Of a stretch of DNA of 64,000 nucleotides, positions 55,549 through 63,400 are shown in pieces (the stretch's first letter is position 1; every line of letters starts with the position of its first letter). The stretch spans positions 1-64,000 of the forward strand of contig JAFSXM010000001.1 in the NCBI GenBank assembly GCA_017444095.1, written 5' to 3'. Origin of the DNA: Rickettsiales bacterium (lineage in GTDB: Bacteria > Pseudomonadota > Alphaproteobacteria > Rickettsiales > Deianiraeaceae). A program made the translations under genes and the position numbers. Under the pieces are notes generated by a model that was not told where the DNA came from, searched no databases, and saw only the letters and a list, made by a program, of their open reading frames with translations.

Positions 55549-56082
55549 ATGCTATCAATAGACGACAAATTGCCTGATTTTACATTAAATGCAATGGTAG
55601 ATTCAAAATCAATGGATAAATGTTTTAAAGTTATAAGCAATAAAGATTTTCAAGGAAAATGGCTATGTTTGTTCTTTTGGCCGATGGATTTTACATTTGT
55701 ATGTCCTACTGAAATTGCAACATTTGGTGCCAAAGAGGCTGAATTTAGAAAAAGAAAATGCGAAGTCGTTGGGTGCAGTGTTGATAGTGAATTTGTTCAC
55801 TTGGCTTGGAAAGAACAAAATAAACTTTTAAGAGAAAATGTAAACTTTCCAATGATGGCAGATGTAAAAAGAGAGTTATGCCAAGCATTGGGTATTTTAA
55901 ATGCTGGTGGTGTGGCAAACAGAGCTACATTTATTATTAACCCAGATGGAATAATAAAATTTGCATCAGTCACAGACGGCAAAGTTGGAAGAAATGTCGA
56001 TGAGGTAATAAGGGTTTTAGATGCATTACAAACCGACAAATTATGTCCTTGTGGATGGAAAGTAGGTGAGCCAACATTGTAA
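55549..56082 (+). CDS. ahpC: Peroxiredoxin (AhpC/Prx1 type)
   Basis: A 177-aa thiol peroxidase that reduces hydrogen peroxide and organic peroxides. The peroxidatic cysteine is in FTFVCPTE (C52), with the GCSVDSEFVHLAW segment downstream and a resolving cysteine in the C-terminal LCPCGW (C166 or C168). Length is near normal. ahpF is not adjacent, so trxB-derived electrons are a likely source. A palindromic repeat lies about 115 bases downstream. Confidence 0.95.
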   Translation: MLSIDDKLPDFTLNAMVDSKSMDKCFKVISNKDFQGKWLCLFFWPMDFTFVCPTEIATFGAKEAEFRKRKCEVVGCSVDSEFVHLAWKEQNKLLRENVNFPMMADVKRELCQALGILNAGGVANRATFIINPDGIIKFASVTDGKVGRNVDEVIRVLDALQTDKLCPCGWKVGEPTL

Positions 56083-56198
56083 TTGGCCAGAATACGATTT
56101 TGATATTTGTTCGTTGCCATATTTGATAGGTCGTGCATATCTCATTAAATGGTTTATCATCAAAATTTCTATATTATTTTGTTTTGTTATAATTCAGT

Positions 56199-56323
56199 AA
56201 ACTCTTGATTTGTATAAGTATCATAGATGAAAATAACCTGTATTATTCATAATAAATACTAACATATAATACAGCATCAATCGGCAGATAAATAAAGCAA
56301 TTTATTTCATTTATAAAGTGTTT
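56199..56323 (-). repeat. Palindromic dispersed repeat, copy 3 (inverted)
   Basis: Read on the minus strand it begins AAACACTTTATAAATGA and ends ATCAAGAGTTT-like, matching copies 1 and 2 at both ends, with a more divergent middle. Relative to ahpC it has the same placement and orientation as copies 1 and 2 have to their genes (downstream, inverted). It also sits just upstream of the orphan at 56376. The rest of the 292-base gap 56083-56375 contains no ORF that I trust. Confidence 0.7.
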
Positions 56324-56344
56324 GTCGCAATATATATTTTTTGT

Positions 56345-56372
56345 TGCATAACTTTTTTTTTTTTATTATTGT
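56345..56372 (+). promoter_or_regulatory. Promoter-like TTGCAT / T12 / TATTGT
   Basis: TTGCAT at about 56344-56349 is followed by AAC, twelve T (56353-56364), AT and TATTGT at 56367-56372, a 17-bp spacing. The ATG at 56376 is only three bases past the last box, which is too close for a normal transcription start upstream of the ATG. Either the -10 box is a little further left within the T-rich stretch, or translation starts later. The TTGCATAAC plus T run also occurs upstream of the gene at 5703-6548. Confidence 0.45.
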
Positions 56373-56375
56373 TCT

Positions 56376-57086
56376 ATGCAAAACAACAACGATGCGGACA
56401 CATTACAACAAGAATTAAAAAACGTAGTCAACAAGATACGGCAAATGTCAGGATACGAGACATTTACGGATAGTTATGATAAAAAAACACATGAATGCAT
56501 AAGCTTTCAAGCCAACAACATATCCTTGGATCAACGAGAAATACAAATATTAATGTCGGCTGATACACAAGCTTTGTGTCAAGCACTTATAGACACACAA
56601 CCATTCTGGTCTTTGTATAATCCATATGTCAAATATTCACTTATAGCCAGTGAATGTCTGGTCGGTACCGCATGCTGTGCTGGTGGGCCATTATTAGCAA
56701 ATGCTGGGCTGATTGGTTGTAAAGCTGCAACAGGTATCGCTACATGTGGAATTATACCTTGTTGCGATGCAGTAAACAGAGCAAAGGCAAAGAGTGATCA
56801 TCTATCAAACTATCTAAATGTAGACACATCATTTATATTAAGCAACAAAAAATGTCCACAAGCACAGTTTATTGACTACCTTGCAGTATTGTCCACATGT
56901 CGTATTCACACAGAAGATGATAAAAATACACTACTGAAAATACTTAACAACCTAACACCACTACAATGCAAACCAGAGCAATCACAAAATAACAACTATA
57001 ACAACAACAACATGGAAGATATCAACAACGAAAGCAAAATGGACTTGACAAATGTTGATGACAAATCCAATATCAAAAAAAATTAA
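56376..57086 (+). CDS. Orphan protein with Gly/Cys-rich hydrophobic hairpin
   Basis: Unrecognised 236-aa protein. A soluble N-terminal third (about 85 residues) is followed by a hydrophobic Gly/Ala/Cys-rich stretch (about 89-135) with CC pairs and a likely turn. A polar helical part and an Asn-rich tail follow. The layout is like that of the orphan at 5703-6548: soluble, bilobed hydrophobic core, soluble. A T12 tract ends 11 bases before the ATG. The gene converges on rpsD with a four-base overlap. It is a candidate membrane-inserted surface or secreted protein, by shape only. Confidence 0.7.
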   Translation: MQNNNDADTLQQELKNVVNKIRQMSGYETFTDSYDKKTHECISFQANNISLDQREIQILMSADTQALCQALIDTQPFWSLYNPYVKYSLIASECLVGTACCAGGPLLANAGLIGCKAATGIATCGIIPCCDAVNRAKAKSDHLSNYLNVDTSFILSNKKCPQAQFIDYLAVLSTCRIHTEDDKNTLLKILNNLTPLQCKPEQSQNNNYNNNNMEDINNESKMDLTNVDDKSNIKKN

Positions 57087-57697
57087 CGAGAGTAGAATTC
57101 AACCACCAAGTTAAACTCTGCATTAAATGGATATGGAACTTCTCCTAATGCAGGATAACGAACATATTTATATGTCATCTTGTCGTCGTCAGCCGATAAA
57201 TATGCAGGAATTGACCTGTCTTTTTTATCAATACAAGCTTTAACAAAATCAAACTCTTTTGCTTTTGAAGATAATGTAATAATATCTCCTTCCTTTAATA
57301 AATAAGAACGGATATTAACTCTCTTACCATTAACCAACACATGTCCGTGCGAAACAAACTGGCAAGCAGAATACATCGTAGGCACAATCCCAAGACGGAA
57401 AATAGTAATATCTAAACGACGATTTAACAAGACATTAAGATTTTCATTGGTATCACCTTTCAAATTAAATGCCATAGCATAATATTTATGCAGTTGTTTT
57501 TCCGTAATATTGTGGTGAAATTTAATTGCTTGTTTTGCAATTAGCTGTGTTGCATATTCTGAATTCTTTCTAATAGATGTTTGCCCGTGTTGACCGCAGA
57601 AATAATTTCTAAAATTGATAGCATCCTGTGGGTGTCCGTGAATACTCTTGCCAACCCTACGACTTAGTCTAAATTTTGCATATTTCACCTTTGACAT
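57083..57697 (-). CDS. rpsD: 30S ribosomal protein S4
   Basis: A 204-aa S4 with an N-terminal segment (SKVKYAKFRLSRRVGKSI), then LNRRLDITIFRLGIVPTMYSA and the RNA-binding S4 domain VSHGHVLVNGKRVNIRSYLL. It lacks the N-terminal zinc cysteines. It is separated from rpsM, rpsK and rpoA, as in many alphaproteobacteria. It is divergent from the Abi-alpha-like gene, with about 220 bases between them. Confidence 0.96.
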   Translation of the reverse strand: MSKVKYAKFRLSRRVGKSIHGHPQDAINFRNYFCGQHGQTSIRKNSEYATQLIAKQAIKFHHNITEKQLHKYYAMAFNLKGDTNENLNVLLNRRLDITIFRLGIVPTMYSACQFVSHGHVLVNGKRVNIRSYLLKEGDIITLSSKAKEFDFVKACIDKKDRSIPAYLSADDDKMTYKYVRYPALGEVPYPFNAEFNLVVEFYSR

Positions 57698-57797
57698 ACT
57701 AAATACTTAATAAGTAATTATAGCACTTATCAATAAGGTTGATTTATTATTGTCAAGGAATAATTGCCAATCAAGCTCAATACAAGTTATATTACTA

Positions 57798-57815
57798 TAT
57801 GACAATAATGTCATA
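57798..57815 (+). promoter_or_regulatory. Perfect inverted repeat TATGACA-N4-TGTCATA
   Basis: A seven-base perfect inverted repeat with a four-base centre lies between the divergent rpsD and Abi-alpha-like genes. It may be an operator or a small hairpin; no T run follows, so it is not an ordinary terminator. The rest of the 57698-57923 gap is AT-rich with no other clear signal. Confidence 0.4.
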
Positions 57816-57923
57816 ACATGCGACACCGAGTTTATCATCTTGAAGATTTTTTTTATAAACTATATCGTTCCATTGTAGAAGTATTTTGCCTATCTTTTTA
57901 AGATGTATTAGTTTTTGATTTTT

Positions 57924-58610
57924 ATGGATTTAAATGTTAAAGTAAATGTTCCATTGGTAGAACAATTGGTTCCATTGGTAGAACAATTGTGCGGCGACTT
58001 GTTGCGTCCAAGTGCAAAAGTTATTGGAGATAATTTGGCAAAAATGTTCCAATCTATTCCAGTTGCAGGACTATATTTATTTAATTGTAGCAAAAAAGTA
58101 TTAGAAATACTTTTTAATAAAATAAATAATATAAGAGAAGAAAATTTACAAATTCCAGATACTCATTTATTTATGAAAAGTATAGAATGTTTGCAATATA
58201 GGGATGATAAAGATTTAATAACACAAATGTTTATAAATTTAATAACAAATGAATGTGATAAAACAAAAGCAGACAAAGTTCACCCAGCTTTAATAGATAT
58301 TTTAAATAAAATGTCAAAAGAAGAAGCTATGTATTTGTATAAAAATAGAGATATGCTTTTGTCTGGTTGTTGCGGAAGTTCAATAATGTGTTGTAATGAC
58401 CTTGATTCTGGCGAAACTGTGCAAAACCTTGTAAATTCAGAAGAATTTAAAGTACTCTCAAACCTATCAAGTTACGGATTATTAAGCAACCAAGTTGCTA
58501 CAAAAATGGAACCTAGTTTTACGGACGAACAATTACAATTTCCTTTTATTAGAAATAATTTACTTTTTCTTTTATTGGAATGTTTACCAGATAATTTAGA
58601 AACAAAATAA
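57924..58610 (+). CDS. Abi-alpha (DUF4393)-like protein
   Basis: A 228-aa protein whose order of motifs fits the abortive-infection alpha family as I know it. The N-terminal LCGDLLRPSAKVIGDNLAKM is followed by a long helical linker, IPDTHLFMKSIECLQYRDDKDL, then MFINLITNECDK, VHPALIDILNKMSKEEAMYL and a C-terminal region ending near FPFIRNNLLFLLLE. Family members are linked to phage exclusion, by an unknown mechanism. ATG 57924 is preferred to TTG 57915. Near the start a 21-bp unit (VPLVEQL) is duplicated in tandem. No other defence gene adjoins. Confidence 0.72.
   Translation: MDLNVKVNVPLVEQLVPLVEQLCGDLLRPSAKVIGDNLAKMFQSIPVAGLYLFNCSKKVLEILFNKINNIREENLQIPDTHLFMKSIECLQYRDDKDLITQMFINLITNECDKTKADKVHPALIDILNKMSKEEAMYLYKNRDMLLSGCCGSSIMCCNDLDSGETVQNLVNSEEFKVLSNLSSYGLLSNQVATKMEPSFTDEQLQFPFIRNNLLFLLLECLPDNLETK
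57948..57989 (+). repeat. 21-bp perfect tandem duplication
   Basis: A 21-base unit encoding VPLVEQL occurs twice head to tail (57948-57968 and 57969-57989) without a mismatch, in frame near the start of the Abi-alpha-like gene. Its identity suggests a recent slippage event. Confidence 0.9.
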
Positions 58611-58686
58611 ATATTATCATTAAAAACAGAATTGCAACAACCGAAAGCAAGAGCAAGAATGATAGAGACATGATTGATTTTATCAA

Positions 58687-59460
58687 TCATACATTGATAT
58701 AGCCACTTGTACCCTGCCCTACATTCGCTGATGCAACATAGTTTTTGACATATTCATCTTTTGCTTTAAAAATCTCCATTGGCTTACCTGACCAAATAAT
58801 TTCACCATTTCGCAAAACAACAATTTTATCTGCTATTTTTAATGCAGAATTCAAATCGTGAGTAATAGTAATAAAGGTCGCACCTGTCCTCTCTCTTGTT
58901 TTTAAAATTAAATCATTGATAGTATCACACATAATCGGGTCAAGCCCTGTTGTGGGCTCGTCAAGCAATATCAAACTAGGCTGTTTTACAATCGTTCTTG
59001 CCATTGCAATTCGTCTTTGCATACCACCTGATATTTCCGTAGGTTTTAAATTTAAAGAGTTTTTTGCAACACCAAGCTCCTCCATAATCTTAATTGCAAT
59101 AGATTTCATTTTTTTTGGTTCTTTTTTTTGTATATATAGTTCATAAAACATAATATTCTCCCAGAGAGTAAGATGTTCGAAAAGACCAGAATATTGAAAC
59201 AAAAAACCAACTTTTTTCATCAATTTATCACGATTTTTTTCTGTAATGCCAACCACCTGTTGCCCGTCGATAACAACACTGCCAGATGTCGCTTCCAGCA
59301 ACATACCGATAATCCGCATTAACACTGACTTTCCCATTCCGCTTTCACCCAAGATAACAACACTTTCACCTTCTTCACAAGAAAAAGACACATCTTTCAA
59401 TACATATCTTGTAGCAAATTTTTTTCTCAAATTTTTTATGTCTACTCTTATACCAGACAT
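58687..59460 (-). CDS. mlaF: ABC transporter ATPase MlaF
   Basis: MlaF powers retrograde phospholipid transport between the outer and inner membranes. The 257-aa ATPase has Walker A GESGMGKS (about residue 36-43), the signature SGGMQRR, Walker B SLILLDEPTTGLDP and the switch histidine in ITHDL. FLFQYSGLFEHLTLWENI (Q-loop region) is typical of the Mla branch. The permease mlaE and the other mla genes are not in this window. Confidence 0.93.
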   Translation of the reverse strand: MSGIRVDIKNLRKKFATRYVLKDVSFSCEEGESVVILGESGMGKSVLMRIIGMLLEATSGSVVIDGQQVVGITEKNRDKLMKKVGFLFQYSGLFEHLTLWENIMFYELYIQKKEPKKMKSIAIKIMEELGVAKNSLNLKPTEISGGMQRRIAMARTIVKQPSLILLDEPTTGLDPIMCDTINDLILKTRERTGATFITITHDLNSALKIADKIVVLRNGEIIWSGKPMEIFKAKDEYVKNYVASANVGQGTSGYINV

Positions 59461-59490
59461 ATTACGATTACTACAATTTCACTGAAATAA

Positions 59491-60135
59491 CTAATTTAGT
59501 TTAGATTTTTCAAAATCAGCAGCAACTGACATTTTGATAATTTTATCAGGTTTTGCCACTATACCATTGTTGGCAATATCGCCCTTTGTAATCTTGTCAA
59601 CATACTCCATGCCATCAACAACATACCCCCAAATTGTATATTGCCCATCAAGATAAGTGGAATTAGCTAATACAATAAAAAACTGGCTATCAGCACTATT
59701 TGGGTCTTGTGCTCTTGCCATAGAAACTACACCCCTTTTATGGCTATACTTATTGGTAAATTCAGCAGGTAATTTCTTACCACTTCCACCAGCACCTGTC
59801 CCTGTCGGATCTCCGCCTTGTGCCATAAATCCTTCTATTACTCTATGAAAAGTTAAGCCATCATAAAAACCTTCTCGCACAAGTTCTTTAATCCTCGCGA
59901 CATGTTTTGGTGCAACATCTGGCAACATTCTAATTACCACACGACCATATTTTAAATCAAGGTATAAAGTATTTTCCAAATTTGTTTCAACCTTCTTTAC
60001 ACGAGAAAAATCATCAGATACAACCATATAACAACCAAATAATACAGAGGCCATAATTACTGCCAAAAAAAAACCTACAAAAAATTTTTTTACCTTCATA
60101 GTGGGAAGAAAATAAATTTGTTTTTTAATTTTCAA
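59491..60135 (-). CDS. Membrane-anchored cyclophilin-type peptidyl-prolyl isomerase
   Basis: A 214-aa protein with an N-terminal membrane segment (about residues 15-36) and a cyclophilin domain (FHRVIEGFMAQGGDPTGTG, then GVVSMARAQDPNSADSQFFI and YTIWGYVVDG). It catalyses proline isomerisation, probably in the periplasm. It lies about 30 bases upstream of mlaF on the same strand and may be cotranscribed with it. Confidence 0.93.
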   Translation of the reverse strand: MKIKKQIYFLPTMKVKKFFVGFFLAVIMASVLFGCYMVVSDDFSRVKKVETNLENTLYLDLKYGRVVIRMLPDVAPKHVARIKELVREGFYDGLTFHRVIEGFMAQGGDPTGTGAGGSGKKLPAEFTNKYSHKRGVVSMARAQDPNSADSQFFIVLANSTYLDGQYTIWGYVVDGMEYVDKITKGDIANNGIVAKPDKIIKMSVAADFEKSKLN

Positions 60136-60142
60136 TTAAATA

Positions 60143-60171
60143 TTGTCAATACACCACTTGGTGGCTATAAA
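60143..60171 (+). promoter_or_regulatory. Promoter TTGTCA-17-TATAAA with inverted repeat in the spacer
   Basis: TTGTCA at 60143-60148 and TATAAA at 60166-60171 are separated by 17 bp. The spacer contains the imperfect inverted repeat CACCA-CTT-GGTGG (about 60152-60164), which could be an operator. It would drive the small gene at 60185, about 13 bases after the -10 box. This also shows that the TTG at 60143 is not a start codon. Confidence 0.6.
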
Positions 60172-60184
60172 AGATAATATATTT

Positions 60185-60496
60185 ATGAAAATACAATGTA
60201 AAGTTGTCAATGATAATAGTAATCTTATAACATTATCAATTGTTGATGATGATAATAATTTAATCTCCAAAGTAGATTGCCAACAAGTGAATTTGTGTGA
60301 AAAATTGCCATGTTTAATTTATACATTAGAGGAAAACATTAAAGCTGATGGTAAAAATTTACAAAATATCAAGCAAATTGATATAAGTATAGATAGCACA
60401 AAAAACATTACCACAAAACGAATTTTAATAAGTTTTTTTAATGGTTTTTTCATTAACAACACAACGACTTTATGCTTTAATGTCTTTAATTGTTAA
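60185..60496 (+). CDS. Small orphan protein, 103 aa
   Basis: Unrecognised. Beta-rich and acidic with scattered cysteines, it has no signal peptide. ATG 60185 (preceded by T) is favoured because the frame's earlier TTG coincides with the -35 box. The last 27 bases overlap the 3' end of dnaE on the other strand. The good promoter supports expression; the function cannot be told. Confidence 0.5.
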   Translation: MKIQCKVVNDNSNLITLSIVDDDNNLISKVDCQQVNLCEKLPCLIYTLEENIKADGKNLQNIKQIDISIDSTKNITTKRILISFFNGFFINNTTTLCFNVFNC

Positions 60497-63400
60497 AACA
60501 AATTCATTATCGTGATATTTAATTACAAGATTGTCATAATTCTTAAATTCACCATTAGAAACTCTTTCTTTAATCTGTGATAACTCTAATATTGGGTTAT
60601 CTACATCAAGATATATTGCATTATTAGGTGTAATCGTGCCAGATGCAACACCTGTAAATGTATTAGAAGCAACTTGCCTCTTTGGAGTCGTTGGTATAAA
60701 TGCGGGCGATGCAACGGCAAATGCTTTTACTTCATTGTGACGAATAATATTATTATTACTTTGATGAATAAAAGTTGCATTAGTGTTAACATCCGTTTCA
60801 CCGGTAGTAGCAAAATTGTTAACACCACTGCCTGTATTGGCAGATTTATATTTTCTATTTGCACCAAGTTTTACATCTTCTCTTGTTTTATGTTGTGCAA
60901 AAAAGTCATCCAAGTCATAAATGTCTTTAATTTGCAACCTTGTTCCAGTTTCTGCGCTTGTGGTAGCTGAAGCCTCAATAACAACTTTATGTCCTTCAGC
61001 CAAAATATCAGCTTTTTGATTTATTAAATCATCGTTAAATAACGATGTCTCGTATAAACCGCCGAAGTCTAACAAATGCACGAAAGCAAACTTTTTACGA
61101 TTTTTAAATCGCATTCTTACTTCTGTAATCACACCACACATCAGCAATCGTGTTTCATTCTTATATGTTGTCTCCAAAGCATCTTGCCCTACCTCAAACT
61201 TAAATGCCTCAATCTTATCCCGATAAGGATCCAATGGATGAGTGTTCATATAAAAACCAAATATTTCAAATTCTAATGCAGACAGCTGTTCGTCATTATA
61301 TTCTGGATACTGCCTTAATCTTGGTATCTGCGGGATACTATCGTCTTCTCCAAACATATTCATCACCCGAGCGGTATTGTTTTCTCTATCTCGTTTCGCC
61401 CATTCTTGCGTAATTTCAACTAAACTTTGAATATTCTCCAATATAGTTCTCCTATTAAACCCTAATGCTTTCCAAGCCCCTGATTTGCATAAACTTTCAA
61501 TTGTTTTTTTACTAAATAAATTTTTATTTTTTAGTCCTCTACCACAACGAGTAAAAAAGTCTTGCAAATCTTTAAATTTACCTCCCTCTTCTCTAATCCT
61601 ACATATATCTTCAGCAAAAACAACACCCATACCTTTAATCGCTCCCAAGGCATAAACAATTTTGCCATCCCTACACGAAAATGTTGCGGTTGATTCATTC
61701 ACATCAGGCGGGATAATCTCAATACCCATGTTTGTGGCTTCATTAACAAAGCCATTCAGTTTATCTGTTTTGTTTATATCCAAATTCATTAATGCTACCA
61801 TAAATTCTACTGGATAATGAGCTTTTAAATAAGCCGTTTGGTATGAAATAATAGTATAACTCACGGCATGTGCCTTGTTAAAGCCATAACCTGCAAATTT
61901 TTCAATAACATCAAACAGCTTAACTGCTTCATCTTTTGACACAAGCCCAAGTTTTTCCGCTCTTTCACAAAAAATGCCCTTTTGTTTATCCATTTCTTCC
62001 TTAATCTTTTTACCCATTGCCCTCCGCAATAAATCTGCCTCTCCTAATGAATAACCAGCTATTTTTCTTGCCACTTCCATCACTTGTTCCTGATAGATAA
62101 TAATTCCATATGTTTCTTTCAAAATTGGTTCTAATATTGGATGGTAATAATCACATTTTTCTTGCCCCATTTTTCTTCTTATAAAAGATGGCATATTTTC
62201 CATTGGGCCGGGTCTATTTAATGATGTAATAGCGGCAATATCTAATATTTTGTCTGTTTTTATTCTTTTTAAAGCATTTCTTGGCAATGGTGTTTCAAGC
62301 TGAAAAATCCCCTTTAAATGTCCTTTTGCCAATAAATCAAAAGTTTTTTTATCATCAACTGGTAGTGTGTCTATATTGATTTCTTTACCTGTATTTTGTT
62401 TAATCATTTCGCAAGCTTTTGATAAGACAGTCAAAGTTTGAAGCCCCAAGAAGTCAAACTTCACCAGCCCAATCTTTTCGCAATCCTTCATATCATAGCC
62501 AAACACTGCAATACGATGCTCTGGCTTTGCATTAAACCAATCTATACTGCTATTACCGGTAATTTTCTGTTCTGTTGTCTTATGATGACTTTTTTTTATA
62601 ACATTACCATTCTCGTCTAATTCCTCAATAGCATGGTTAATACTTTTAATTTGTGCGACAGAATTTTCATCCCCTTCCAGTTCTGTATCATCACCAACCT
62701 CAATTTCTTCATCTTCTTCACTGCAAACAGGCCCAATTTCAATCAGTGGTTTGTCACCAATCACAACACCGGCAGCATGCATGGATGTATTGCGGTTTAA
62801 ATCTTCCAAACACATTGCAATATCCATCATTTTGGCCATTTTAGGGTCATTCTCCTGTGCTTCTCTTAGTTTCGGTATCATTTCTAATGCTTTCTCCAAA
62901 GTAATTGGCTCTAATGGATTAAATGGTATCAGCTTAACAATTTCATTGGTATCGTTAAAAGACATCTGCATCACTCGTCCAACATCTTTTAACACCATCT
63001 TCGCTTTCATTTTTCCATATGTTATAATTCTTGATACACTATCTTTTCCGTATTTATTCATTACATATTCAATTGTTTTCCATCTATTCTCTTGGCAAAA
63101 ATCTATATCAAAATCTGGCATTGATACTCTTTCTGGATTTAAAAATCTTTCAAAAAATAAACCATATTCTAACGGGTCAACTTCGGTAATTTTTAAACAC
63201 CAAGCGACCAATGAGCCTGCACCGGAACCACGGCCAGCACCAACAGCAACTCCGTTATGCTTAGACCACTGGACAAAATCAGCAACAATTAAGAAGTATC
63301 CGGGGAAACCCATTTTTTCTATAACTCCAATTTCATATTTTAGCCTTTCTAAATAATCTTCTTTTTTATGTATAGCCTTGTTCCAATCTATCTGCTTAAA

